Assembly (NCBI GenBank): GCA_039720395.1
Contig: CM077833.1
Span: 6,959,036-7,023,035 of the forward strand
Direction: 5' to 3'
DNA: 64,000 bases
Source of the DNA: Liquidambar formosana
Lineage: Eukaryota; Streptophyta; Magnoliopsida; Saxifragales; Altingiaceae
The notes under the pieces were generated by a model that did no database searches, was not told the origin of the DNA, and saw only the letters and a list, made by a program, of their open reading frames with translations. The translations under genes were made by a program, and so were the position numbers. Positions 46,601 to 57,785 of this stretch are shown here, one piece after another. How positions within the stretch are numbered: position 1 is the stretch's first letter; each line of letters opens with the position of its first letter.

Positions 46601-49600
46601 GGAAATCCAAGTCCACTCGATCTCGAGACCCATCTTTATTTAAAGTTATAAGAGATTGCAAAGCAGGTATTTACCATTTGACATTCACTCCAATTAATAA
46701 TTAAATATCTAATATAGAAGGCTTCTCGTTGAGAAACTTGGATTAAATGTTTATTTTTCTGTATGTAGGAGAGACAGAAAAGACAGTATCTTCGTTACTT
46801 GCTAGTCAAGCAAACTCTTATAGGTCTGACATTGTTAAACCTCTTTGTTGGCCAATGAGATAAAACCTCACAGGTTGGCAGGGACTATCTTGTAGCGTGA
46901 CTTGAACAATGCTTTTCTTTTCTTTTTTCTTTTTTTTTTTTTCTTTTTCTTTTTTTTTCCTTTTAATAAAAACTTGAAGAATGCTTTTAACTGGACATGT
47001 AGCTGACTAGATACCTTTATATGGACACGTAGATAACTAGATACCTTTATATCATTAGAAAGATACTATTAATGTAGTCCTTAGTCACTCCTCTTGATTT
47101 CCTAGATCAGCTAATTTTGAAGACCTTCATTCCAAAATTGGAGCTATTTCCTTGGAATTCTGAAAATTTACTCCTCGGTAGTTTTAGATAGAATTGTGGT
47201 GTAACATTCCACACTATCTTTCTAGTTATGATTCTTTTTGGTCTTGCAAGTTACAAATCTCCATTTTCATGAAGTCAATTAAGTTCTCTAGGACCATGAG
47301 ACCAGCTCCCACTGTATCATTCTTAGAAAAATTTTGTTTCTAAGACACTTATACACATACACACACATACACATATGAAAATGCTTGTTTGACCGGCTCG
47401 AAGCCCACCTCCCTTACTGCCTCAAACAGAAGGGTTGTGGTGGGTCCCACAAGACTGTCGGTGTATAATGTGGTAAAGGAAGTAGTCATTGAGGCGGTCG
47501 GACTACCACTTCCCTAAAAGATATATATATTATGTAAGATGACAATGGAACAAAAGCGTGCCTATGTTCCATAACAAAGAGGCATTCCACCACCATCAGT
47601 GTCCCAAAGCTCTAAATGAACAATTCAATTGAATCTCAGAATCTTGGAAAACTTTTAAAACTATAAGCAACTTTTTCAACTAAGTATAATTCACAGAATT
47701 TGGTTGCATACGATTCAAAATTGTAAAAATATTCCCCAAAATTCAGAGATAGTGTGAATGATTCCTAAAATAATATGACAATTTTTCACTTCAGTGACAG
47801 CACATAATTTTTTTCTTTCCTTCTTTTAACTTCCATTGCTACTCTCGACTTAAACTCAATTCTTGACTAAATTCAAAGTTAATCCTGAAGTCCTTGCTAA
47901 ATTTTGTCACTATAACTGGTTTGGTAACATCCTTATGTCATTTTCCTAAGTCCCTGACTTGCCTAGATTTCAAATTATTCCTGCAGCAGTGGGCTGAGTA
48001 ATTTTTCAGTATGCTTTTAACTATCACCACTATTTTCCAGATGAAAAAGATAATGTTCTAAAGAATATTCCTAAATATGTATGCCTCTTCTTCACTCAGT
48101 AACTGATATGTTGACAAAATGCAGTTCTTGACTGAAAGTGGATTAGAATTGTCTGTGCAACATCTTACTCCCTACTATATAGCCTTCCTCTTTGGCTAGT
48201 GATTTCTTTTATAAATGATCCTTGTAGAAATATTAAGGGAAGAAAAAATAATTGGCTGTAGTAGATTCTCAATATATTACTTATCTATCAGACAAAATAG
48301 CTAATTATGGTCTCAATTTCTCTTCTCTTACTTGGTGGCATGGTCTTAAAAATCGGTAATATCGGCGATATATCGACGTATCAATGGCCACAGATTCGAA
48401 ATCTCCATGCTATATCGTTGCAGCAAGAATATCAACAGAATATCTCAAATATCGGTGGTATCAAGAAAACCATGATAATCACGATCTCAGCAGATATCAA
48501 AAAGAAGAACAAAAAAACAAGAAGGGAGGGTCTAGTTCTTCCCATCACCGTCCTTGCTGCTGCCGAAGGAGGAAGAGAAGAAGAAGAAGACGATGACATA
48601 CCTGGTAGTCAGCGTCACAACCCACAACTTCAATGCTGCCACTGCCGTTGTCATGCTAGCCATGGTCAACTTCTATGGCAACGTCTTACCCTCTGTTTCT
48701 CAAACCCTCTCAAATCCTCAACTGATGACTTTCACGGTCTAGTTACACCTTTATATCTATATATATATATATATATAAAAGAGTATAAATCCCACCTTTT
48801 AATGTCTTTGCAAACAAACCCTAGAGGTCTTTCTAATTTTACATTATTACCTTTTAATTATTTTTTCTTTTTTTGGGTATACTTACCATTTAACTTTGTA
48901 ACCTTTTAAAACACCCTTACTTATTTTTTATATTTATTCTTGTCTACTAATATATATATATATAACATTATTACCTTTTAATTATTTTTTCTTTTTTTGG
49001 GTATACTTACCAGTTAACTTTGTAACCTTTTAAAACACCCTTACTTATTTTTTATATTTATTCTTGTCTACTTATATCTATCTATATATATTATTATGTT
49101 TAGTATTTCATATATTTTAAATTTTAATTTAAAACTAATGGCTTTTGGTCTAGTTGCACTCCTCTCCCTATGTGTGGAAAGAGATTATAGGTTTGAGTTA
49201 TTAAAAATATTAAAATGAATTTTTGATCCATGTTACCATAACATACATGTTTTAGATTGCAATTAATAATATTACTGCAATTTATAACATTTTTAATGTT
49301 TTGTGACATTTAAATGTTGAATTTGCATTATTTGTTATTTTTTATTTGCTCAGCACGACAAATTTTTTATGCCCTACACAACACATACTTGTATTATACA
49401 CATTTAAATTGCAATCTTTTGATTCTAAATTGTTTATCAAAGTCTAAATCATTATTTTCCAAAATTTCAAAGAAAATATCTGTGTTTAACTAAAAATATT
49501 TGTTGTATCTATAAATTGATATCAATATTTTCAATATATCGATATCAATATTTTCGATATATCAATGCATATATCCGATATATCCGTGTTTTTGGACCCT

Positions 49601-52600
49601 CGATATATCTGTCAATACTGATATTTAAGTCCTTGCTTGGTAGAATGAGGATAATGGTGTTGTTTCATACTTCCATCTGAGCTTGCTAGAGATATGCTGG
49701 GATTACCATTTTATCGGTTTGTTTCATAGGTTATTTGTTTTTCTTATTTGCTTTACACATGCAAGTCGAACATTGTTTTCGGGGAGCTGGTCTTTGTGAG
49801 CTAGATCATGGCATTATAAGCCATCAAGACCAAACAGGTTTCTTTTCTGTTTCATTATCTCATTGTATGTTTCTTTCAATTACTTTTCTTTCATTAATAA
49901 CACTTACAGTTGAGGGCAGATGATGGTGAGTTCTAAGGATGCCAACCTATTTGGGATTCTTTGCTATTCTTTGATGCCTTTTAGCTATGTTCTTTGATTT
50001 TATTTTTATTTAAATTTTTTAAAAATCAGGCTTTTGTAACACACCTAATTTAAATTTCTATGATTTCAGAATAAGAGCTCAATAATATTTATACATTTAG
50101 AAAATTTGAAACACTAGTAGTAATGTTTGGATTCTCAACATGAATACGTTTAGGATTTATAGTAGTAGGAGTAACAAATGACAAACTCACAATTATTGCT
50201 CGCCCAAATGCACCAGCACTCACATAAGCCCATGTTCCTGGAAGCATACCCAACCAACTGCATGACAGTAATAGGTTAAATTACTATCACAAAGTGGAAG
50301 ACATTTTGGAAGTGTTTTGCAATTCAAATGTAAATCACAATGTTTGTCATGAGAATTTCTGCTAAGGTAAATGCATGATAATACAAGTTCAATTAGCCAA
50401 AGATCGAGATTTGATATATGATGTATTTTTTGGAATCCTTTTGCAACACATCAGGCTAGTTGTTAATTTCCATGTTTTAACATTAATGACTAGTATTTTT
50501 GTGTTACACATCAATCTAGCCACTAATTTCCATGTCTTAACATTAATGAGGTTCAGGAATTTGTTTCGAAAGAGATTAGCAATTGAAAATAATTTTTCCG
50601 ATGTCATATAGTGATAGTCTGATTTACACGATTTCCATTTCTTTTAATATATTTCAATATGATTCTAGATACTGGACTTCATTTGGATTTGCAACATAAC
50701 AAAAATAAAAATGGAAAAATTCAAAATCTTTCCTAGTACTTTGAAACAGCAGACTGCTAGAATAATATTTCACTCCTGAGCCCTCATTAGTCTATTATTC
50801 TAGTACGCATAAAATAAGATAATCTCTTGGAACCTCTGATATTTAATTTATTTTGCTCATAAACTAAATACAAAAATGACAATTACTGGATGATGCAAGA
50901 AAACAAGGAGCTAATGTCATTAAGGTAAACAACAACCAGGCCATGCATTGATGCATTGCATAAATGCAAACTAACCTTTTGGTTTTTTTTATTTATATTT
51001 TTATAATAAGGTATGAATGCAAACTAACCTTTTAATGCAAGTAAAGATTTGATGCAATTATAATTCCACAACGTTCAAGAAAAAACACAAAACTATAAGA
51101 TTTTTTTCTGTTGGAAATAAGACTTTTGCTAGTTTCAAGAGTAGATGCACCAGCTTAAGGGAATGCATATGCAAATAAACAAGAACATGAAAATCTAACT
51201 CATCAAGTTGATCACAGCAGTCACAAGAACATCCAATGAAAGCCTTTGCAATATTAATACCAACAATACAAGTATGCATTTTTGCCATTTTAATTGGATG
51301 AACAAGGAGCAGACCTTCCCAAGACATATGGAACAAACTTAACAGATGTCAATCCATAGAGATAATTCCCAAGAGAAAATGGAAGCAAAGGGCTCAAACG
51401 AAGGAGAGTAACAACTCTGAATCCATTTTCTCCAATTGCTTTGTCAATTGCAAGAAATTTCTTGTTTCCCTCGACCAGCTTAAGGATACGCTCACGAGCA
51501 AAATATCTGGCAATTAGAAAGGCAGCACTTGCTGCCACCTGACAAGGGTAAAAAATACAACTTCAGGAACCCATGGATTTATAATTTTCGTTTATACCTG
51601 TAAAAATTAACTTACCGTTCCACTGATAGAGACGATGATGGTGCCAATAAAAGATCCAAAAAGAAGACCAGCTGACATGGTCAATGGAATGGCTGGAATA
51701 GCAAGGATCTAAAAGAAATGAATTAATCAAAGTCAGTTTTGGCAGAGAAAAATGGTTTTTTCTTTTTCTTTGTTCAAACACTTAAAACCTCCAAAAACGT
51801 TACATATTGAAATGTAAGCAAAGATATATAGGAGTTCAGGGCGTCTAGCCCATGAAATTCTGAATTCCTTTTCTCAGTCAAATATAAATTTGCTCAGTAT
51901 TTGTGACTTTAATGAAAAGATAAACATCTTAACAATGCAAAACTCTATGTTTCAGCATGGTACATAGAAACAATTAACATTTGCTATGGTGAACATCTAA
52001 AACATGAGGTTATCCACATCAGAAGATGAAAATGAGTTAGTGAAATAAGCCTTAGCCGTCGGCATTATAGTCGAGAAAGAGGTGTCAAACGCATACTTCC
52101 AATCCAGCGTAAACCGCTACAAATAAAGCATATCCAACTGGACCATAACCTGTTCATTGAAAGAACTGCATTAGATTTGGACTAGGAAATAAATTCTTTA
52201 ATCCTTTTATAAAGAAAAGAAAGTGGAAGCTTATCAATACCACTATAATTATATTTTTATCTAAAGATGCTTCTAGGATGGGCCAATGAGAGACGGAATT
52301 TTAGTAGGAAGTTTATGGCATAATAAATCACAAAAATCATAACTCTTCTTTGCAAAGGAGCTCCCAAACATATAGTATATAGCAAGTCATTCCATTTTGA
52401 AATAGGAAGGAAGAAAGAATACAAAGAAAGCCATATATGCACATATGTATTCAAATTCTATTCTTTATGACTACGAATCTTGAACTTGGATTGCACATCG
52501 AGCATAGAAATTCTAGTTTGCAATATTATCAAGGTTACGCTTAAGCTGTTAAGCGCCTAGGCAGTTTCTCAAAACTGGGGTAAATGGGTTCATAGGTAGT

Positions 52601-55600
52601 ATGAGGCTGAAAACTCCCAAAGGGGGTCACACACCAAGGCTCCCCATTTTTCTGAGTGATCACTAAGTGCCTATTCAGTAGTTAGAATAGCACCTTCCTA
52701 CTTTTCAAGGACAAGTCCTCCACAAAATGGAGGAAGCTTATGCAAGTTGAATGAGAAGTGGTGTTCTGACAAAACACGAGATGAACTTTAAACATAAAAG
52801 CAAATAGGAAAGAATTTGGAAAACTTACACTAGTGCTAAGTTTTGTACAAAGGGATAAAAGAGGGGAGGAGGATACTCTCTCTCTACACACACATCTCTT
52901 TCAACTAATAATGTATATGTTAAAATCCCTTACTTTGGCTAGGACATGGTTACCTATACCTTAAAAATGATAATGTTGTAAAGTTTGATTGTAGGTCCTA
53001 CTAATAAGTTTCATTTTACACTGGCTAATTGATTGGTCACAAATGCCTATGCGACCAACAGGACCTCCCCCTAGGTTTGTCTAGATATTATAAATTATGA
53101 AAAATGCAAAATCAGAACTTATTTAAGGATATATATATATAAACAATTCAACTCAGCAGAAGATAGCTTTATCGCATGAATCAGCTCTACCCAGGGCCAG
53201 ATTTTCAATGATATTCTAGGATATTATATCTTTTCTTACAATATCAATTATGTCCATTTTAACCTTTCCCTTGTCACGGCAACACCTTCAACAATCTCAA
53301 CCATTATCCCCTTTGGCATTTGCCTTGTCCTGTTAACAGTTTCAACAATTTAACTACTGCCAAATTACTTATTATTGATTTTGTTACAAATGACCAACTA
53401 TATCATCAAACCTTAGAAGCAGGAACCTTCTATGAAGGGTGCCGCTCCTGCTTTGGAACCACGATTCTACGCTCCTAAATCAGAACCTTGTAAGAACCTC
53501 AATTCTCTCTCTCGATAATCTCAGTTCTAAGTAAGATGGAACCTTATGATGGAGAAGGAAAGGCATGACCCCCCCAAGTAACTTCTTAACTTTAACTAGA
53601 TGTAAAAAAGTTTCTAATAATAATAGGATTCCCATTAAATCATATTACATAAAACCATTCTCTCTCTTTCTCTAATTAGTCTGGTTTCTAAATAAAAAAC
53701 CTCTATGCACTCTTTTTTTTTCTTAAATTCCTTTATAATTCTAAAGAATTATAAATATTTGCTTGAATTTTCTCCACAATTTCATCCCACAAAAAATATA
53801 TTGAGGTAACACAACATACATATATATATATTCCACAAATGCTTCCGAAACCCCCCCTCCCCCCAAACCTTTGACTCTTCTATGCCCCCCGCTTCACCAC
53901 CCCTGCTCTCACCCCCGACCCCACCCCTGCTCCCACTTCATGCTTCTATGCATCAGACTTCCTCTCATCCTTGTTGTAATTGAGTACTACATTTAACTTT
54001 TCATAAAAGCCTCTCCACCCAACTCCATCTTCCTGCCACCTTCGGCATACCTGAGGGCAAATAAATTCCAAAGAAAGTGCACTCTTCGTCTATTATTTGT
54101 ATTAAGTGTCTCACTAAACTTTAAAATTTTAAATAAGTTTCCAGATCAAGCCCCAACTTACAAACCCTAAGCAAGTTAACTATTAGATTCAAATGAAGTT
54201 ACATCACTAATTTACAATATTTCACCAAGCTTCACCATGCTATAGGCATTGAAGTACAGCACTGAAAATCAATAGTGGTTACCAGAATTCATTTCTACTT
54301 GAAGATGCTTCCAACACAAGAACTCTGGCAAAACCAGAGACCTAAATCAAATCCAGCATGTAAAAACAACTCTGAATCTCTAAAACAACTTTAAGTGAGC
54401 ATCAACTCCTAAGATGACCATATTTACCACTGGAAAACAATATCCTAATGCTCAATGACAGGATTGAAAAATGATATAAACTAGAGGAAAGCACTTCCAT
54501 GACAGTCCAGCATAACAAAAGAAATTGTAGACATGTAGACAGTGTCTGTAAAATGTAGGGCTTTTAAATTTCATTTTGTTTGCTCAATTCTCTCAGCAAC
54601 CAAAGGGAACTGGAAAATTGTTTCCAAATTAGCAATCAAAGGACTCCAGACGAACCCCATAATCTAAAACTGAAAACAAAGCTCAAATTCAAATTTCAGG
54701 TCCATAGAATCCATACTGGCTTCACAGAAAATCTCAGATGGGTCATGAATTCTCACAAAATTAGCTCTACATGAAAGGTTAATCCTAATACCTATCAAGA
54801 AAATTCGCCATCACTGCTCGGAAAAGCACCCAACTAAGTCTTGAATACTTGCACAATAAGTTTCAATGAAACCTGATTTTCATCACCACTCGAACAAAAT
54901 TCTTAATAAAATAAAAAATAAAAAATAAAAAACCAGACGGGCCATGATTGTCACACAATTACCTTCAATAAACAGAAAATTTAGTACCAACAACAAAATC
55001 TGCACCAAATTCACAGTAAAGCTCAAATGGGTCTTAAATTACCTTTCGATGAAACTCAAATTCTAGGATCAATCACTAACGTCCACACCAAATTGTCTGA
55101 TATTCTCAAATGGGTCGTTAATTCACAATAAATCATCCTTGACGATACCCAATTTCTATTTCCAATCAATGAAATCCACACCATATTCCTAGAAAATCCT
55201 AAACGGGTCTTCAATTGTGACAAAGTTACTTCCAACGAAACCCAAATTCTAATACCAATCAACAAAATCCACACAATTTTTACAGAAAATCTCTAGTGTT
55301 TTTAGATTCATACGAAATTACCTTCGATAAAACCCGAAAACTGCGTCAAGAAGGCATTGATCTGGTCCCTATAAATATACCCAACAGCGCCAAAACCACC
55401 AACAACACCCACAAGGAACAAACCAGCCAAAAGGGTACCCTTAACAGCAGTCTCACCCTCCAAGCCTCCTTCTTCACCATCACCATCACCATCACCATCA
55501 CCATCTACTTTACGCTTGTCGCCGTCGTCATCGCTCTTCGGATTCAAGAACCACCTAAGGCTCTGGGGAGGGGCATTGGTAGGAGTAGTCTTCTGGAGGT

Positions 55601-55757
55601 TCTGCTTCTTGGTTTGCTTGAGGGAAGAGCATGGCTTGAAGAAGTGGAAGCGCTTGGGTTTGGAGCTGAAGAGGAAAGAAGATGGAGACAAGTACAAGAT
55701 TGGTGTCGTGAGGAGAGGTGGTGGAGAGGTGGAGAGGCATGGCCTCAGGGTGCGCAT
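40603..55757 (-). CDS. TVP38/TMEM64 family (VTT/DedA, SNARE-associated Golgi-type) membrane protein, intact, 7 exons
   Basis: Coding exons on the minus strand: 55757-55322, 52149-52097, 51708-51616, 51538-51315, 50257-50191, 41233-41123 and 40626-40603. Every junction is GT-AG, phases agree, and the total is 1,008 bases (335 residues plus TAG), close to the plastid-type plant members. Residues 1-84 are Ser/Pro/Lys-rich with few acids before an acidic Asp-Gly run (about 85-97), consistent with a chloroplast transit peptide. A membrane segment lies at about 107-128 (GTLLAGLFLVGVVGG). The VTT core follows: LEILAIPAIPLTMSAGLLFG, FLIARYFARERILKLVE, FRVVTLLRLSPLLPFSLGNY, then LPGTWAYVSAGAFGRAI and a last hydrophobic stretch LLTLGLGLLATALAAAYV. 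DedA/VTT proteins are implicated in lipid scrambling and membrane homeostasis; the exact substrate here is not visible. Introns 1 and 5 are 3.2 and 9.0 kb. Start chosen at the first ATG of the open frame. Confidence 0.94.
43047..43376 (+). mobile_element. tRNA-derived SINE with target-site duplication
   Basis: Box A-like TGTGGTCTAATGGTAAAGG (43058-43076) and box B-like GGGTTAGAATCTC (43098-43110) form a polymerase III promoter; a 16-A tail starts at 43362. The flanks AGTTGAAGTTGCTCA (43032-43046) and AGTTAAAGTTGCACA (43377-43391) match at 13 of 15 bases. It is antisense to the host gene. Confidence 0.87.
45241..45522. mobile_element. Stowaway (Tc1/mariner) MITE, 282 bp
   Basis: The ends are CTCCCTCTGTTT and its exact inverse AAACAGAGGGAG, each flanked by TA (45239-45240 and 45523-45524). 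The CTCCCTCYGT terminus and TA target are diagnostic of Stowaway elements. Non-coding. Confidence 0.94.
45830..46720 (-). pseudogene. LINE ORF2 C-terminal fragment in intron 5
   Basis: On the minus strand about 46400-46000 reads FACFVAHKKINISDVLQRRR, then SPQWCIMC, a stop, EEENVDHLFLNCLVARRFWE and GLFHRAKMF. This is the zinc-binding linker of plant LINE ORF2 (expected CxxC...HxxxxC). Later text contains a GSVLG(I)MVGEEC-like remnant. The low-coordinate end near 45830 is A-rich on the minus strand, as for a LINE 3' tail. Several stops and shifts; RT is not present. Confidence 0.8.
48337..49632. mobile_element. Mutator-like element (MULE-3)
   Basis: Inverted ends contain GGTCTTAAAAATCGGTAATA on the left and GGACTTAAATATCAGTATTG on the right (minus strand). 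Both lead into ATATATCGA-rich stretches that recur throughout the ends. The flanks TTACTTGGT (48328-48336) and TTGCTTGGT (49633-49641) are a 9-bp duplication with one mismatch. The extreme left bases (GGCAT) lack a partner on the right, so the exact boundary is uncertain. No transposase. Confidence 0.6.
48841..49088. repeat. 124-bp tandem duplication in MULE-3
   Basis: Units starting ACATTATTACCTTTTAATTA at 48841 and 48965 are near-identical. They differ at one position in the core (TACCATTTAAC against TACCAGTTAAC) and in the terminal TA repeat. Confidence 0.95.
52150..55321 (-). other. intron 1 of the TVP38-type gene, 3,172 bp
   Basis: Donor GTAATT at 55321; acceptor CAG at 52152-52150. The donor-proximal ~370 bp is a minisatellite built from the exon-intron junction (separate entry). 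The rest is AT-rich, with CCCACCCCTGC-type C-rich text at 53850-53940, and no gene is recognised. Confidence 0.88.
54959..55341 (-). repeat. ~92-bp minisatellite repeating the exon 1 splice donor
   Basis: The + strand core AAATTACCTTCGATRAAACYC recurs at about 54959, 55039, 55131, 55226 and 55318 (spacings 80, 92, 95, 92). Units also share TCAAATGGGTC and ATCAACAAAATCCACAC. The last copy is the genuine exon 1/intron 1 junction. On the minus strand the copies at 55226, 55039 and 54959 keep a GT at the donor position (GAAGTAAC, GAAAGGTAATT, GAAGGTAATT); the one at 55131 has lost it. Confidence 0.8.
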
Positions 55758-56126
55758 TTTAAGCAGGGATTGCGGTGCAGGATAAGAGGAGTTGGGCGAG
55801 TGCCATGCAGCAGTGAGTCTGGAAGAGACTATTTTGGGGTGATAAGAAATGAAAATGATTCTGTGGCCATAGTTGCATGGACTTTATATGCTTTCGATGT
55901 CATGTAGTAGCAAAACTGACTACCAACAAAAATTCCACGAGCTTCCTTCGATCGTCATCATTTTCAGGTCAGGTAAAGTTTGATCTATATTCGATCCAAA
56001 CAAAAAAACAAAAATTTTAATTGCTCATTGCTCCGATTAACTTTAGGGTCTTTTTGGTTATGTATTTTGAAAATAATTTTATATTTTCAAGAAAAAACCA
56101 AAACGATTTCTTGGTTTTCGTTTTGA
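55758..56126. other. intergenic spacer upstream of the TVP38-type gene
   Basis: About 370 bp between the start codon and a gypsy LTR. It holds the presumed minus-strand promoter and 5'UTR. Nothing else is recognised. Confidence 0.5.
55883..55888 (-). promoter_or_regulatory. candidate TATA box of the TVP38-type gene
   Basis: TATAAA on the minus strand (within GCATATAAAGTCC) lies about 126 bases upstream of the chosen ATG. This would allow a 5'UTR of roughly 95 bases. Position only; no other promoter element was assessed. Confidence 0.45.
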
Positions 56127-57440
56127 TGTAGGACAAGGACAAGTGGCTGCATACTACATGGACCGTGTGGCATGTATCTAGCAAGCCCTAATCTTATTAC
56201 AGAATTTTTATTGTGAGTATTAACTCTTACATTTATTTATGGAGGTCTTAATATTTCCTTACTGATTTTTACCTTTAGTAATAGGATACCCTATAAATAT
56301 GGATGTTAGCCATTGAGCTAGAACAAGTTGATTATTAATAAAGTTTTGAGTGTTCTTCTATTTCCCTTTCTGGATTCAAGGCTTTTTCCTAGAGTATTTT
56401 TTTCGGTTATTTAATCAAGTTGAAGGATTCACCTTCTTCTTCTGTTTTTTTTTTTTATTAATCATTCACGCTACATCAATTAGTATCAGAGTACGATTTC
56501 ACCAGGTGTGATGGCAAGCAACAACAACAACAACAACAACAACTGTCTCAATGATGGGAATCAAGCTCTGTCAAGGGCAAGTTTATGAAGTTCATCCATG
56601 ATAATCAATGGGCGATGCAAAAGAACCAACTACAATTAATCCAAGAACTCCAATCATCTATCGCTATGATTATGGTGTGTCCCAACAGGGTTCATGAAGA
56701 CATTGAAGTTCACGATAGATTTGTGCTTCGCGGTTGACCTATTGAAGGTTATGTCCCTGCACCTCTTCAAAGGCCTACTAATGAAGATGACACTAGTAAT
56801 GATGATGAGTTTGTTGATAACGTAATAGGAGGTTATAGAGATGCTAGTGCTGAGTGATGCCACAAAGATTTTTCACGTGAAAATGGATCTACCAAGTTTC
56901 AATGGTCATCTTCATATTGAAGATTTCCTTCATTGGCTAGCAAAAGTAAAGAGATTCTTCGATTATATGGGAATTCCATAAGATATTAAGGTCAAATCGG
57001 TGGCTTATAAGGGTGGGGCTTTTGCATAGTGGGAGCAAACGCAACTATCCTATACACAATAGAGGAAAGCACTAGTGCGAACAATGTTGAAGATGAAGAA
57101 TCGCCAGACTATGAACAAACTTTGTTTCAACAATATCAGAATTACTCTGAAGAATTTTTCAAACTTTCTGCTTGCAATGATTTGATCGAAACAAACTTTC
57201 AGTAAATTACTAGATTTATTGGTGGGCTAGGTATGGCAATCGAAGATCGATTCTCCAAGCAAACCGTGTGCACTTTAACAGATGCTATCAACTTGACTAC
57301 AAGGGCAGAGGTGCAACTAGATCAAGTAAGTGGAAAGCGGCAAACATTTAGCCAAACTTCCTTTGACTCTTTGCATTTCTTTGTCGAATAAAGGAAAACA
57401 ACCTATCACCTACCCAATCGCCAATTGTGACAAGTTGCGA
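56127..57440 (+). mobile_element. gypsy-type retrotransposon, 5' LTR and gag fragment
   Basis: The LTR at 56127-56475 (349 bp) runs from TGTAGGACAA to CACGCTACA. The decayed PBS TTAGTATCAGAG (56480-56491) follows. Gag starts at ATG 56511 with an Asn run encoded by (AAC)n. It continues with MDLPSFNGHLHIEDFLHWLA, KRFFDYMGIP and, near the end, TFSQTSFDSL and NKGKQPITYP, all typical of plant gypsy gag (Retrotrans_gag). Many stops. Truncated after about 57440; no pol or 3' LTR in the window. Confidence 0.82.
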
Positions 57441-57785
57441 TTGTATATACTAGGTATTTCAAAATACTTATGTCGTTCCTTGTGTTCCTTATTATTGGCC
57501 CAAAACACCTTGTCCCACATCGGAAATCTACAAAGCCTTATCTTGTGTTTATATACCTTTATACTCCTTATGTTTGATTAACATGTAGTAGAGTTTAAGG
57601 AGGCCCATGTGCACACAAGTCGACGCCCAATTTATCAATTTGCAGGACAGGGTCTGAAAATTGACTTAGTCGAGCACAATACAAGCATGTGACCTCGCGC
57701 AATGGGGGGTGCAAATCTTGGATACTTGGCTTCGCCTATGTGCATAGGTCTAACCATGTTTTATCAATTTGTTTGCATTCAAATA
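57441..57785. other. spacer of unclear origin
   Basis: Contains TTGTCCCACATCGGAAA, a motif common in plant LTR/TRIM sequences, but no bounded element could be defined. Confidence 0.35.

Larger units (their letters stand above)
41234..50190 (-). other. intron 5 of the TVP38-type gene, 8,957 bp
   Basis: Donor GTGAG at 50190-50186; acceptor AG just before 41233. It contains a SINE (43047-43376), a Stowaway MITE (45241-45522), a LINE tail in the sense orientation (45830-46720), a Mutator-like element (48337-49632), and GA-rich (42628-42649) and poly-pyrimidine tracts. The rest is unclassified AT-rich sequence. Confidence 0.9.

Noticed and set aside
46255..46704. 149-codon plus-strand frame as a gene
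   Set aside because: Antisense of a LINE zinc-binding region read on the minus strand.
48307..48909. 200-codon plus-strand frame as a gene
   Set aside because: It begins in intron sequence and crosses the terminal repeats of MULE-3; the composition is repeat-derived and there is no domain.
55296..55907. 203-codon plus-strand frame as a gene
   Set aside because: It is the antisense of TVP38 exon 1 and its promoter; the minus strand has the conserved protein and splice sites.
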